A DNA stretch of 64,000 bases from Polaromonas sp. OV174 (GTDB lineage: Bacteria > Pseudomonadota > Gammaproteobacteria > Burkholderiales > Burkholderiaceae_C). The translations under genes and the position numbers were made by a program. Positions 24,792 through 34,081 of this stretch are shown piece by piece. Below the pieces are notes generated by a model. It was not told where the DNA came from, ran no database searches, and saw only the letters and a list, made by a program, of their open reading frames with translations. The stretch covers positions 62,001 through 126,000 of the forward strand of contig NZ_FOKZ01000002.1 of assembly GCF_900112285.1 (NCBI RefSeq). Reading direction: 5' to 3'. How positions within the stretch are numbered: the first letter of the stretch is position 1; each line of letters opens with the position of its first letter.

Positions 24792-25636
24792 TTGACGCCC
24801 ACTTTCACAGCTGGCAGATCGCGCGCGGCGACTACGGCTGGCTCAACCCCGCGCTGGCTCCGCTGTACCGCGACGTGAGCGTGGCCGACTGGCAAGCCCA
24901 GTCGCAAGCGCTGGGCATCAGCGGCGGCGTGCTGGTGCAGGCCGCTCCGACCGAAGCCGAAACCCTTTTTCTGCTGGCGCAGGCGCAAGCCCAGGCGCCT
25001 GATGGGCCCGGCGTACTCGGCGTGGTCGGCTGGGTCGACCTGCTGGCCACCAACGCAGCTGACCGTATCTCAGCGCTGGCACACCAATACCCCTTGCTCA
25101 AGGGCTTGCGCCCCATGCTGCAAGACATCCCCGATCCCGACTGGATACTGCAAGCCGCCCTGAGCCCCGCGCTGCAGGCCATGGCGGCCCATGGCCTGGT
25201 GTTCGACGCCCTCGTCAAGCCGGTCCACCTGCCGCGCCTCCTGACCCTGGCCGCGCGCCACCCCAAGCTAAGCCTGGTGATAGACCACGCCGCCAAGCCC
25301 GATATTGCCGCCGGCCAGTGGCAGCCCTGGGCCGACCAACTCGCGCGCCTGGCCGCCGAGACCCACGCCGTCTGCAAGCTCTCCGGACTGCTGACCGAAG
25401 CCGGCCCGCAGCCCAGGCCCGACGCGGCACGCCACTGGGGCGAACATGTGCTGGCCAGCTTCGGCGCGGACCGCGTGATGTGGGGCAGCGACTGGCCGGT
25501 ACTGGAGCTCGCCGGCAGCTACGGCGACTGGTGGCAGGAGGCGCAGCAGTTGAGCGCCCACCTCAGCGCCGCCGAACGCGCCAACCTCTTCGGCGGTACC
25601 GCCAGGCGCATCTACCGTTTATCAACAGCCTCCTGA
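24788..25636 (+). CDS. Amidohydrolase-family sugar lactonase (fuconolactonase type)
   Basis: 282 residues. 'MIDAHFHSWQIARGDYGWLNP' has the HxH (H5, H7) of the amidohydrolase 2 family; further metal or active-site segments are 'LVIDHAAKPDI' (about 161-171) and 'VMWGSDWPVLE' near the C-terminus. Members of this branch hydrolyse L-fucono- or L-rhamnono-lactones to the acid. The ATG sits in the ATGA overlap with the dehydrogenase gene; longer upstream frames are shadows of that gene. Confidence 0.82.
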   Translation: MIDAHFHSWQIARGDYGWLNPALAPLYRDVSVADWQAQSQALGISGGVLVQAAPTEAETLFLLAQAQAQAPDGPGVLGVVGWVDLLATNAADRISALAHQYPLLKGLRPMLQDIPDPDWILQAALSPALQAMAAHGLVFDALVKPVHLPRLLTLAARHPKLSLVIDHAAKPDIAAGQWQPWADQLARLAAETHAVCKLSGLLTEAGPQPRPDAARHWGEHVLASFGADRVMWGSDWPVLELAGSYGDWWQEAQQLSAHLSAAERANLFGGTARRIYRLSTAS

Positions 25637-25657
25637 ACGCCTCACTTCAAACAACCC

Positions 25658-26872
25658 ATGAACTCAACCCTACTCCCGCTGCCTGCCACCCTGGCCCAAT
25701 CCCTGCCCGACGATGCGGCGCGCGCCACCCTGATAGGGCGCCTGTGGCAACCCGGCATAGGCCCGACGCTGGTCCTCGTGTCCCAGGGCCATCTGCATGA
25801 CGTGTCGCCGCTGGCCGCCACCAGCAGCCAGTTGCTCAACCTGGAGCAGCCCGCTCAGGCCCTGCAGGCGGCGCTGCAAGCCGGGCGCTTGCCGCGCCTG
25901 GGCAGCCTGGCGGAGGTGCTGGCCAACAGCGATGAGAGTTCGCGCGACGCCAGCCGGCCCTGGCTGCTGGCTCCCTGTGACCTGCAGGCCGTCAAGGCCA
26001 GCGGCGTGACCTTTGTCGCCAGCCTGCTGGAGCGCGTGATCGAAGAGCAAGCGCGCGGCGACGCCACCCGGGCCGACGCCATCCGGCATGAGTTGAGCAG
26101 CATTCTGGGCGACAAGCTGAGCGGCATCGTTCCCGGATCGCCTGAAGCCGAGCAGGTGAAGCAGGTGCTGATCGCCCGGGGCGCCTGGTCGCAATACCTG
26201 GAGGTCGGCATTGGGCCAGACGCTGAAATCTTCACCAAGGCGCCGGTGCTGTCGGCGGTCGGCAGCGGCGCCGATGTCGGCATCCACCCCAAGTCGGCCT
26301 GGAACAACCCCGAGCCCGAAGTGGTGCTGGCCGTCAACGCCCAAGGGCATATCGTCGGCGCGGCCCTGGGCAATGACGTCAACCTGCGCGACTTTGAGGG
26401 CCGCAGCGCCCTGCTGCTGGGCAAGGCCAAGGACAACAACGGCTCCTGCGCCATCGGCCCCTTTATCCGTCTGTTTGACGCGCACTTCGGTATCGACGAG
26501 GTGCGCAACTGCGAGCTAACCCTGAAAGTGGATGGGCCCGACGGCTTTGCCTTGCGCGGCAGCAGTTCCATGGCAAAAATCAGCCGCGACCCTCGGGACA
26601 TCGTGGCGCAGGTGATAGGCCCCAACCACCAATACCCCGATGGCGTGATGCTCTTTTTGGGCACCATGTTTGCGCCGTCGCAAGACCGGCACGGCCCGGG
26701 TCAGGGCTTCACCCATGTGGTGGGCGATGTGGTGACGGTGTCCGCGCCCGCACTGGGCCGCCTGGTCAACCGGGTCCGGCATTCAGACCAGGTCGCGCCC
26801 TGGACCTTTGGCCTGACGGCGCTGATGCTGAATCTGGCCGGCCGCCAGCTGCTGAGCACGGCCAAGCCTTGA
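25658..26872 (+). CDS. Fumarylacetoacetate hydrolase-family enzyme, long form
   Basis: 404 residues: a variable N-terminal half and a C-terminal FAH domain (about 170-390: 'VGIGPDAEIFTKAPVLSAVGSGADVGIHPKSAWNNPEPEVVLAVN', 'GNDVNLRDFEG'). Acidic residues in this part (EPE, NDVNLRDFE) fit the FAH metal site. Related long FAH proteins are 2-keto-3-deoxy-D-arabinonate dehydratases, while shorter ones cleave 2,4-diketo-3-deoxy acids. The reaction cannot be fixed here. It is the third gene of the plus arm, 21 bases after the lactonase. Confidence 0.78.
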   Translation: MNSTLLPLPATLAQSLPDDAARATLIGRLWQPGIGPTLVLVSQGHLHDVSPLAATSSQLLNLEQPAQALQAALQAGRLPRLGSLAEVLANSDESSRDASRPWLLAPCDLQAVKASGVTFVASLLERVIEEQARGDATRADAIRHELSSILGDKLSGIVPGSPEAEQVKQVLIARGAWSQYLEVGIGPDAEIFTKAPVLSAVGSGADVGIHPKSAWNNPEPEVVLAVNAQGHIVGAALGNDVNLRDFEGRSALLLGKAKDNNGSCAIGPFIRLFDAHFGIDEVRNCELTLKVDGPDGFALRGSSSMAKISRDPRDIVAQVIGPNHQYPDGVMLFLGTMFAPSQDRHGPGQGFTHVVGDVVTVSAPALGRLVNRVRHSDQVAPWTFGLTALMLNLAGRQLLSTAKP

Positions 26873-26935
26873 ATTCAAGCCAAATAGGCCTGCAGCCCTT
26901 GCTGGAACTGCGCCAACAGCTATCAAATCGATAGT
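26873..26935 (-). repeat. Short dispersed repeat, copy 7 (minus)
   Basis: AAATAGGCCTGCAGCCCTTG, then CTGCGCCAACAGCTATCAAATCGATAG. It lies between the convergent FAH and cysE genes and could fold into a hairpin. Confidence 0.65.
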
Positions 26936-26972
26936 CGGCGCATCTCGCCTCGGCCAAGCTGGCGAGCCAGGC

Positions 26973-27752
26973 TTACTTGCCGACCAGCTGGTTCAGCTTC
27001 TCGGCCTCAAAGCACTCTTCCCGCGCAGCATCCTTGGGCACGCAATCCCGGCCGCCCGCCACCGACGGACCGGACAAGTTCTCTATCGCCTGCCACAGCA
27101 GCGCAATCTGGTGCTCCTGGCCGGAGGCGTTGTCGATCAGGCCGCGCAGCGCCTGCGACAGCGGATCGTCGCTCTGCGTCACGCCGTAGGCCGAAAAACC
27201 CATCTGGCTGGCGGCCTGCTCGCGCTTCACATCGGCTTCGGCCTGGATGATGCGGGCCGGGTTGCCGACGGCGGTGGCGCCAGCCGGCACGGGCTTGACC
27301 ACCACGGCGTTGGAGCCTATGCGGGCGCCATCGCCGACGACAAAGCCGCCCAGCACCTGCGCCCCCGCGCCCACCACCACGTTGCGGCCCAGAGTTGGAT
27401 GGCGCTTGGCGCCCTTGTACAGCGAAGTGCCGCCCAAGGTGACGCCGTGGTAAATCGTGCAGCCCTCGCCAATCTCTGCGGTTTCCCCGATCACCACGCC
27501 CATGCCGTGGTCGATAAACACACCTCCGGCAATTTGTGCGCCGGGGTGAATTTCAATACCGGTAAACCAGCGCGCCAGCTGCGAGATGAAACGCCCCAGC
27601 CATTTGAAGCCATGCACCCAGCACCAGTGCGCGCGCCGGTGCAGCACCAGGGCGTGCAGGCCGGGGTAGCAGGTCAGCACTTCCCAGGCGCTGCGGGCGG
27701 CCGGGTCGCGTTCAAGAATGCACTGGATATCGGAGCGAAGTCTGGAAAACAT
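26973..27752 (-). CDS. cysE: Serine O-acetyltransferase
   Basis: 259 residues. It acetylates L-serine with acetyl-CoA, the first step of cysteine synthesis. An N-terminal helical segment is followed by a left-handed beta helix of hexapeptide repeats (about 65-180) including the catalytic '[17 protein letters not shown]' (D81-H82) and '[18 protein letters not shown]'. The C-terminal tail of about 70 residues (with '[26 protein letters not shown]') is longer than in short EpsC forms. It is 9 bases from the trmJ stop on the same strand. Confidence 0.92.
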   Translation of the reverse strand: MFSRLRSDIQCILERDPAARSAWEVLTCYPGLHALVLHRRAHWCWVHGFKWLGRFISQLARWFTGIEIHPGAQIAGGVFIDHGMGVVIGETAEIGEGCTIYHGVTLGGTSLYKGAKRHPTLGRNVVVGAGAQVLGGFVVGDGARIGSNAVVVKPVPAGATAVGNPARIIQAEADVKREQAASQMGFSAYGVTQSDDPLSQALRGLIDNASGQEHQIALLWQAIENLSGPSVAGGRDCVPKDAAREECFEAEKLNQLVGK

Positions 27753-27761
27753 GCGGCAAGT

Positions 27762-28589
27762 CTACTGGCCGGCCGGCGTCTCTGCAGGCGCAGCGGCTTT
27801 GTCCGCAGCCGGCAAGGCTTTATGCAGGGCGCTCTTGGACATGGCCTTGGCGATGCCGCGCAGGATGTGGATTTCTTCCGGGCTGAGCTGGGCCCGGTTA
27901 AACAACTGGTTCAGGCGCGGCATCAGTTTCTTGGGCGCAGCCGGATCCAGAAAGCCGATATCGGTCAGCGCCTCCTCCCAGTGCTTGAGCATGCCCGACA
28001 CCGCCGCGGCATCGGCCAGCTGCGGCTCGGCGGTAGCCGACTGCACCGCAAAGCCGCCCAGCGCCTGGCGCCAGTCATAGGCCACCAGCTGCACCGCCGC
28101 GCCCAGATTGAGCGAGCCAAACTTGGGGTCGGTCGGAATGCTCAGCGCCACGTGGCAGCGGTAGACATCGTCGTTTTGCATGCCAAAGCGCTCGGAGCCA
28201 AACAAAAAAGCAACCGAATCGGGCCTCAGCGCTTTCTGGTCGGGCGCAGTCAGCTCCTGATTTGATAGTGATTCAGGGCTACCAAGCAAGTCGGCAAAAT
28301 GCGCTCTGGGCGCCTTGGTCGGCGGACCAAAGTCGCGCGGCGTCATGGCCGTGGCGCACAGGTGCTCCATGCCGTCGAGCGCCTCATCCAGGGTGGCCAC
28401 GATGCGGGCGTTTTTCAGCACATCCAGGGCGCCGCTGGCGCGCTGGATGGTTTCCTCGCGATTGAGCACATTGGCCCAGCGCGGCGCCACCAGCACCAGA
28501 TCGTTAAAGCCCATGACTTTCATGGCGCGGGCAGTGGCGCCCACATTGCCGGCATGGCTGGTGTTGATCAGGACAAATCGGGTTTTCAT
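27762..28589 (-). CDS. trmJ: tRNA (cytidine/uridine-2'-O-)-methyltransferase TrmJ
   Basis: 275 residues of the SPOUT class, methylating the 2'-OH of position 32 in tRNA anticodon loops. The N-terminal 'NTSHAGNVGATARAMKVMGF', the central 'AFLFGSERFGMQNDD' and 'SLNLGAAVQLVAYDWR' are the knot-forming SAM-binding segments. The ATG at 28589 gives the family start; the open frame upstream is noise. Residues about 105-122 ('SLSNQELTAPDQKALRPD') derive from a repeat copy and look like an insertion relative to the compact family loop. Confidence 0.92.
   Translation of the reverse strand: MKTRFVLINTSHAGNVGATARAMKVMGFNDLVLVAPRWANVLNREETIQRASGALDVLKNARIVATLDEALDGMEHLCATAMTPRDFGPPTKAPRAHFADLLGSPESLSNQELTAPDQKALRPDSVAFLFGSERFGMQNDDVYRCHVALSIPTDPKFGSLNLGAAVQLVAYDWRQALGGFAVQSATAEPQLADAAAVSGMLKHWEEALTDIGFLDPAAPKKLMPRLNQLFNRAQLSPEEIHILRGIAKAMSKSALHKALPAADKAAAPAETPAGQ
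28226..28275 (-). repeat. Short dispersed repeat inside trmJ, copy 8
   Basis: AGCGCTTTCTGGTCGGGCGC, then AGTCAGCTCCTGATTTGATAG: AGCGCTT, spacer, GGGCGCA, AGCT and TTTGATAG boxes in the minus-type layout, lying within the trmJ coding region and read in frame. Confidence 0.55.
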
Positions 28590-28734
28590 GGATATATAAA
28601 TCCCCTCGCACCGCTGAAACCCGGAAGTTTCTAGCATTTGCGGGCAGCTTTGAGGGGAAGTCTGTAAAATGCGCTTATTGTCGCCTGCCCCCGGTTACCG
28701 GGTCGCAGCTCCTGCCCGCTCTTTCCTACAATTT

Positions 28735-29709
28735 ATGTCCAGCAATCTACACCCCATGCTCAACGTGGCCATCAAGGCTGCGCGCGCCGCCGGCGCCATC
28801 ATCAACCGTGCTGCACTTGACGTCGAGGCGGTTCGCGTTTCACTCAAGCAGACCAACGATTTCGTCACGGAAGTAGATCAAAACGCCGAGGCAGCGATCA
28901 TCGAAACCCTGTTGACCGCCTACCCCGGCCACGGCATTTTGGCCGAAGAGTCGGGCAGCGAACACGGTGCCAAAGACTCAGAGCTGGTGTGGATCATCGA
29001 TCCGCTGGACGGCACCACCAACTTCATTCACGGCTTTCCGTTTTACTGCGTCAGCATTGCGCTGTCGGTACGCGGAAAGATTGAGCAAGCCGTGGTGTAT
29101 GACCCCAACCGCAACGACATCTACAGCGCCAGCAAGGGCCGCGGCGCCTATGTCAACGACCGCCGCATCCGCGTGTCCAAGCGCACCCGCCTGCAGGAAA
29201 GCCTGATTTCCACCGGCTTCCCCTACCGCCCTGGCGACAAACTCAAACCCTATCTCAATATGCTGGGTGAAGTGATGAGCCAGTGCGCCGGCGTGCGCCG
29301 CCCGGGCGCGGCGGCCCTGGATCTGGCCTATGTGGCCACCGGCAACAGCGACGGCTTTTTTGAAACCGGCCTGCAGCCCTGGGACGTGGCGGCGGGCTCG
29401 CTGCTGGTCACCGAAGCCGGCGGCCTGATCGGCAACTTCACCGGGGAGGCCGACTTCATGGAGCACGGCGAATGCGTGGCCGCGAACCCACGTATTTACG
29501 GCCAGCTGGTGGCAACGCTGGGCAAGTACAGCAAGTTTGCCGGCGCCGGCGACAAGGCCACGGTACGCCAGACGCTGCGGGATGCGGCAGAACAAACCGG
29601 CGCAGAAAGCAGCAACAGCGAAAGCGCTGCTCCTGTGGCGGCGGAAAAACCCACGCTCAAAGCCCGCAAAATCAAGGCCCAGGCCGGCGCACCTGACGCA
29701 CCGTTCTAA
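28735..29709 (+). CDS. suhB: Inositol-1-monophosphatase family protein SuhB
   Basis: 324 residues. Mg2+-binding motifs of the inositol monophosphatase family: E71 (AEES), '[11 protein letters not shown]' with D89 and D92, and '[15 protein letters not shown]' near 215. SuhB also joins the antitermination complex on rRNA operons. The C-terminus carries about 60 extra residues rich in Ala, Glu and Lys (from '[17 protein letters not shown]'), likely disordered. The start at 28735 (MSSNLHP) or 28756 (MLNVAIK) is possible; the frame from 28669 is too far upstream. Divergent from trmJ. Confidence 0.9.
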   Translation: MSSNLHPMLNVAIKAARAAGAIINRAALDVEAVRVSLKQTNDFVTEVDQNAEAAIIETLLTAYPGHGILAEESGSEHGAKDSELVWIIDPLDGTTNFIHGFPFYCVSIALSVRGKIEQAVVYDPNRNDIYSASKGRGAYVNDRRIRVSKRTRLQESLISTGFPYRPGDKLKPYLNMLGEVMSQCAGVRRPGAAALDLAYVATGNSDGFFETGLQPWDVAAGSLLVTEAGGLIGNFTGEADFMEHGECVAANPRIYGQLVATLGKYSKFAGAGDKATVRQTLRDAAEQTGAESSNSESAAPVAAEKPTLKARKIKAQAGAPDAPF

Positions 29710-29764
29710 AGCCAGCAGCGGGCCGCCTAGGCTCGCTACATGGGCGACTCCGCTAAAATTAAAG

Positions 29765-29782
29765 CCCCGGCAACGGGGTTTT
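29765..29782 (+). terminator. Small hairpin terminator after suhB
   Basis: CCCCG (29765-29769), a GCAA tetraloop and CGGGG (29774-29778) followed by TTTT. It is short but GNRA-capped, and lies 36 bases before the ACP gene of the next cluster. Confidence 0.5.
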
Positions 29783-29818
29783 AATCATTTCCCTACTCTC
29801 ACCGATTGAATTTTCCGC

Positions 29819-30115
29819 ATGTCCGAATTGACCACGCAAGCGTCATCCACACCGGCTGATGCAGCCCTGCTGCTTGAAGTCGCCGAGCTGGTGGTGAGCG
29901 CCCTGAATCTGGAAGTCGCCGCCGCCGACGTGCAGGCCGACGAGCCGCTGTATGGCGATGGGCTGGGGCTGGACTCCATAGACATTCTTGAAATTGCGCT
30001 GGTGGTTTCCAAGCGCTACGGCCTGCAGCTGCGCGCAGACCACGAAGACAACCACGCCATCTTTCATTCGCTGCGCAGCCTGAGCGACCATATCGCGGCC
30101 CAGCGCAGCAAGTGA
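29819..30115 (+). CDS. Acyl carrier protein of an aryl-polyene-like cluster
   Basis: 98 residues with the phosphopantetheine site 'GLGLDSIDILEIALVV' (S53). The GLDSID form and the acidic helix are typical of ACPs in type II fatty acid/aryl polyene loci. It opens a run of genes that overlap by a few bases. Only one ACP is seen, whereas classical aryl polyene clusters have two. No phosphopantetheinyl transferase is present, so activation must come from elsewhere. Confidence 0.88.
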   Translation: MSELTTQASSTPADAALLLEVAELVVSALNLEVAAADVQADEPLYGDGLGLDSIDILEIALVVSKRYGLQLRADHEDNHAIFHSLRSLSDHIAAQRSK

Positions 30116-30783
30116 ACGCCAAACAGACGACAAGCCTCACACAAGCCTGTCGTTGGGCCGGCCTACTCAGCCTGGGAATAGGCTACGCATTGCTCTCCCA
30201 TCTGGCGGCGTCGTCAAAGCTGCACAGCCTGCCCGGCGCCTTGGTGGCCCTGGCACCCGCACTGCTGCTGGCTTTTTTGCTGGCCTGGCGCTCAGAGCGA
30301 CGCTTGCCCATGCTGGCCCTGTGGCTGGCGGGCTGCGCCACGCTCTACGGCCTGAAAGACTGGCTGATCGCTCACTACCACTGGGTTTTCCTGCTTGAGC
30401 ATGCAGGCACTTATTCACTGCTTGGCGCAAGCTTTGGCCTGACCCTGCGCCAGGGTGAAACACCGATGATTTCGCGCTTTGCCAGCATCGTGCATGGCAG
30501 CCTCACGCCGGCGCTGACTCGTTACACCCGCGCGGCCACCTGGGCCTGGACCGCTTATTTTGGCGCCATTGCCGGGCTCTCGCTACTGCTGTTCTGGCTG
30601 GCCCCCGTGGCCATCTGGTCGGCGTTTGCCTATCTGCTTGGCATTCCGCTGCTGGTGCTGATGTTCGCCGGCGAATATGCCGCGCGCTGCTACCTGCTGC
30701 CACCGGCCGACCGGGCCGGGCCGCTGGAGGCGATTCGCGCCTACCGGCAGGCATCCGCAGAAGGCAAGGCCGGCCTGCCATGA
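30112..30783 (+). CDS. Aryl-polyene-cluster membrane protein (COG4648-like)
   Basis: 223 residues starting with GTG in the 4-base overlap with the ACP stop. It has about six membrane segments (for example 'LLSLGIGYALLSHLAA', 'ALVALAPALLLAFLLAW', 'ATWAWTAYFGAIAGLSLLLFWLAPVAIWSAFAYLLGIPLLVLMFAGEY'). Small membrane proteins of this type lie between ACP and ligase genes in aryl polyene clusters. Function unknown; possibly an anchor for the synthase complex. Confidence 0.7.
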   Translation: MNAKQTTSLTQACRWAGLLSLGIGYALLSHLAASSKLHSLPGALVALAPALLLAFLLAWRSERRLPMLALWLAGCATLYGLKDWLIAHYHWVFLLEHAGTYSLLGASFGLTLRQGETPMISRFASIVHGSLTPALTRYTRAATWAWTAYFGAIAGLSLLLFWLAPVAIWSAFAYLLGIPLLVLMFAGEYAARCYLLPPADRAGPLEAIRAYRQASAEGKAGLP

Positions 30784-32135
30784 ACAGCTGGCCGCTGATC
30801 ACGCACCCCCATGCACAAGACGTGCTGGCTTACGGCCATGGCCAAGCTATCACCGCAGGGCAATTTCTGGCCGACGTCAGGCATTTGGCCGCCGCCCTGC
30901 CCCCGGGCCGGCATGTGCTCAACACCTGCGGCGACCGCTACCGCTTTGCCGTCGGCGTGGCCGCAGCCTTGCTGGCCGACAAGATCAGCCTGCTGCCGCC
31001 CACCCTGACGCCGGAGATGGTGCGCCAGGTCAAGGGCTTCGCACCGGACGTGTTTTGCCTGAGCGACCAGCCGCAGTCCCTGGCCCTGCCGCAATTTACC
31101 TGGACAGGCGCGGCGACGGCCGGCGCGGCGACGGACCGACTGGATATTCCAGAGATTCCCGCGGCACGAACGGTGGCCATCGTGTTCACCTCGGGCTCGA
31201 CCGGCACACCCGTGGCGCATCGCAAAAGCTGGGGCGGCCTGGTGCACAGCGTGCGCGCCGAAGCCGCCCGCCTCGGTCTGCTCGATGGCCGTCGCCACAG
31301 CATTGTGGCCACGGTGCCGCCGCAGCACATGTTTGGTTTTGAGTCTTCCGTGCTGCTGCCACTGCAAAGCGCTGGCGCGATGAGCGCAAGCCATCCGTTT
31401 TACCCGGCCGATATCTGCGCTGTACTGGCCGCCACGCCGCGCCCTTGCATGCTGGTCACCACGCCGGTGCACCTGAAAGTGCTGCTGGCCTCGGAGCTGG
31501 ACATTCCCTTGCCCGATAGCGTGCTGTCGGCCACCGCACCCCTGTCGCCCCAGCTGGCGCTGGCAGCCGAAACCCGCTTGCAAGCGCCCTTGCTGGAGAT
31601 TTATGGCTCCACCGAAACCGGGCAGGTCGCCACACGCCGCATCACGCAAACCGCCGAGTGGACGCTTTTCCCCGGCGTCACACTCAGCGCCGTGCAGGGC
31701 CAGTTCTGGGCCGCCGGCGCACACCTGGAGCAGGCCGTGCCGCTGGGCGATGAGCTGGAACTGCTCAGCGACCAGCGCTTTTTGCTGCACGGCCGCACCG
31801 CCGATCTCATCAACATCGCCGGCAAGCGCAGCTCGCTAGGCTATTTGAACCATCAGCTCAATGCGGTGCCGGGCGTGATCGATGGCGCATTCTTCATGCC
31901 CGACGAAGGCGACAACGACAAGGTGACGCGCCTGATGGCCTTTGCCGTCGCCCCCGGCATGACGCCAGCCAGCTTGCTGGCAGCCCTGCGTGAGCGCATA
32001 GACGCCATGTTCATGCCCAGGCCGCTGGTGCTGCTCGATGCGCTGCCGCGCAACAGCAGCGGCAAATTGCCGCGCCACACACTGGCAGCACTGGCGCAAG
32101 CGCATCAAGGTCAAGGAGCGCCCCATGCACGGTGA
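30780..32135 (+). CDS. AMP-forming acyl/aryl ligase (ANL superfamily)
   Basis: 451 residues, short for an acyl-CoA synthetase. The nucleotide-binding loop 'AIVFTSGSTGTPVAHRKSW' (133-151) and the 'IYGSTETGQVATR' motif are clear, and the C-terminal 'NSSGKLPR' carries the adenylation Lys. In such clusters it loads the aryl or acyl starter onto the ACP. With no ammonia lyase in the cluster, the source and nature of the starter acid are open. It overlaps both neighbours. Confidence 0.85.
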   Translation: MNSWPLITHPHAQDVLAYGHGQAITAGQFLADVRHLAAALPPGRHVLNTCGDRYRFAVGVAAALLADKISLLPPTLTPEMVRQVKGFAPDVFCLSDQPQSLALPQFTWTGAATAGAATDRLDIPEIPAARTVAIVFTSGSTGTPVAHRKSWGGLVHSVRAEAARLGLLDGRRHSIVATVPPQHMFGFESSVLLPLQSAGAMSASHPFYPADICAVLAATPRPCMLVTTPVHLKVLLASELDIPLPDSVLSATAPLSPQLALAAETRLQAPLLEIYGSTETGQVATRRITQTAEWTLFPGVTLSAVQGQFWAAGAHLEQAVPLGDELELLSDQRFLLHGRTADLINIAGKRSSLGYLNHQLNAVPGVIDGAFFMPDEGDNDKVTRLMAFAVAPGMTPASLLAALRERIDAMFMPRPLVLLDALPRNSSGKLPRHTLAALAQAHQGQGAPHAR

Positions 32136-32463
32136 AACGACGCTACTGATTGCCCCCGACCACCCGGCTTTTGCCGGTCATTTTCCGGGCGCCCCGATTC
32201 TGCCCGGCGTGCTGCTGCTGGATGCGGCGATACATGCCGTGCTGCAGGCACTGCGCGCCGATACCGCAGCAAGCGGGCAGGACATGCCCCTTGTCAATCA
32301 GATCAGCCAGGTCAGTTCGGTCAAATTCCTCAGTCCGGTTGGTCCGGGCGAGCTCCTGCGCATTGCCTACGCCAGCACCGCCTCGGGCAGCATGCGCTTT
32401 GACATTTCCAGCGGCAGCCGCAAGGTGGCCACCGGCACACTGGTGTTGCAGCCCGGGCCATGA
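32125..32463 (+). CDS. Hotdog-fold 3-hydroxyacyl-ACP dehydratase, FabZ-like (first)
   Basis: 112 residues from the ATG behind AAGGAGCGCCCC. 'DHPAFAGHFPGAPILPGVLLLDAAI' is the FabA/FabZ active-site segment with H19; the residue on the helix after PG is Asp rather than the usual Glu or Gln. A dedicated dehydratase is expected to leave double bonds in the growing chain, giving a polyene. It overlaps the ligase end by 11 bases. Confidence 0.8.
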   Translation: MHGETTLLIAPDHPAFAGHFPGAPILPGVLLLDAAIHAVLQALRADTAASGQDMPLVNQISQVSSVKFLSPVGPGELLRIAYASTASGSMRFDISSGSRKVATGTLVLQPGP

Positions 32464-33434
32464 CAGCAGCGCACAAAACAGCCAGCGCCGCCAGCAGCGC
32501 GGAATGGAAGCAAATCCCGGAGCGCAGCAGCGTGTTCTGGCTGCGCCTCATGACCTGGATTTCCCTGCGCCTGGGCCGCAGCGCCAGCCGCTTCTTCCTA
32601 TACGGCATCGCCGCCTACTTCCTGGCGTTTGCACCGGCAGCGCGCCGCATGTCACGCCAATATTTGCGCCGCGCGCTCAAGCTGCCATCACCGGCTGCGG
32701 TCGGCTGGCGGCATTTGTTCCGGCATTTTCTGAGCTTTGCCTCTGTCATCCACGACCGCATCTACCTGCTCAACAACCGCTTTGAGCTGTTCGATATCCG
32801 CATTCACAACCAGGCGCTGATCGACGAGGCCCTGGCCGATGGCCAGGGGCTGTTCCTGATAGGCGCTCACCTGGGAAGCTTTGAAGTGCTCAGAGCCCTG
32901 GGTCGCCAGCGACCCGGCTTGCGCGTGGCCATGGCGATGTACGAAGACAATGCGCGCAAGATCAACGCCGCGCTGGGCGCCATCAACCCGAATGCGCAGC
33001 AAGACATCATTGCGCTGGGCCATCTCGACTCCATGCTACGGGTACACGAGCTGCTGGACCAGGGTGGCGTCGTCGGCATGCTGGCCGACCGCTCGCTGGG
33101 CAACGACGACACGCACATGATTGATTTTCTGGGCGATGCCGCCGCCTTGCCGCCAGGCCCTTTTCGCATGGCCGCCCTACTGAAACGCCCGGTGCTGTTC
33201 ATGACCGGTCTGTACCGCGGCGGCAACCGCTACGACATCCACTTTGAAACCCTGGCCGATTTTTCAGCCCTGCCGCCGCGCGGCCGCACGCTGGCGGTGC
33301 AAGCGGCCATGACGCGCTATGCTGGGCTGATGGCGCAATACTGCTACAGCGCGCCTTACAACTGGTTCAACTTCTTTGACTTCTGGCGCGCTCCGGTGCC
33401 CGGCCAGAGCAAGCCTTCTACAGACATCACATGA
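32460..33434 (+). CDS. LpxL/HtrB-like lipid acyltransferase
   Basis: 324 residues. One N-terminal membrane segment (about 35-60, 'FFLYGIAAYFLAFAPAARRM') and the acyltransferase core with 'FLIGAHLGSFEVLRAL' (H-x4-E) and 'LADRSLG' fit the lysophospholipid/lipid A acyltransferase family. In aryl polyene loci a related protein attaches the polyene acid to a membrane lipid. It acts at the inner membrane. Overlaps both neighbours by 4 bases. Confidence 0.82.
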   Translation: MTAAHKTASAASSAEWKQIPERSSVFWLRLMTWISLRLGRSASRFFLYGIAAYFLAFAPAARRMSRQYLRRALKLPSPAAVGWRHLFRHFLSFASVIHDRIYLLNNRFELFDIRIHNQALIDEALADGQGLFLIGAHLGSFEVLRALGRQRPGLRVAMAMYEDNARKINAALGAINPNAQQDIIALGHLDSMLRVHELLDQGGVVGMLADRSLGNDDTHMIDFLGDAAALPPGPFRMAALLKRPVLFMTGLYRGGNRYDIHFETLADFSALPPRGRTLAVQAAMTRYAGLMAQYCYSAPYNWFNFFDFWRAPVPGQSKPSTDIT

Positions 33435-34081
33435 TCTTCTTTGCTCCTTCCCCGGTCCTTGCGATGACGCGGACAGGCACGCCAGGCGGCCGCCAGCGCC
33501 GCCTGGCCTTGACACTGGCCGCACTCGCCATGGGTTTGACGCTGGCCCTGCTGAGCACCTCGGCCTTCGCCGCCTGGGATATCCAGCAACTGATGGATTC
33601 GCTGGCGCAAAACAAATCGAGCCGCGCCACCTTTGTCGAGAAAAAATACCTGGCCGTGCTCGACAAGCCCGTCGAATCTTCCGGGGAGTTGCTCTACACC
33701 GCGCCGGACCGGCTCGAAAAGCGCACGCTCAAACCCAAGCCCGAAGCCATGATCGTCAACGGCAGCGAGCTGACCATAGAGCGCGGCCGGCAAAAACGCC
33801 AATTGCAACTGCAGGCCTATCCGGAACTGGCAGCTTTCATAGAAAGCATTCGCGGCACCCTGGCGGGCGACCGCAAAGCGCTGGAACGCAGCTATCGGCT
33901 GAGCCTGGAAGGCGCAGCCGAACGCTGGACCCTGCAACTGCAGCCGCTGGATGAAAAAATGCAGGCCATCGTCAAGCACATCAATATCTCCGGCAGCCGC
34001 GAGCAGGTGCGCAGCATAGAAATCACCCAGGCCGATGGCGACCGCTCCGTGATGAACATCGAAGCACTGGCTGCACCGTGA
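33431..34081 (+). CDS. LolA-like periplasmic lipid/lipoprotein carrier
   Basis: 216 residues. A long N-terminal signal sequence ending 'STSAFAAWD' (about residue 44) precedes a LolA-type domain ('DIQQLMDSLAQNKSSRATFVEKKYLAVLDKPVESSGELLYTAPDRLEKRT'). Aryl polyene clusters encode such a carrier beside the MMPL exporter; it probably shuttles the lipid product across the periplasm. Overlaps neighbours by 4 bases. Confidence 0.8.
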   Translation: MIFFAPSPVLAMTRTGTPGGRQRRLALTLAALAMGLTLALLSTSAFAAWDIQQLMDSLAQNKSSRATFVEKKYLAVLDKPVESSGELLYTAPDRLEKRTLKPKPEAMIVNGSELTIERGRQKRQLQLQAYPELAAFIESIRGTLAGDRKALERSYRLSLEGAAERWTLQLQPLDEKMQAIVKHINISGSREQVRSIEITQADGDRSVMNIEALAAP

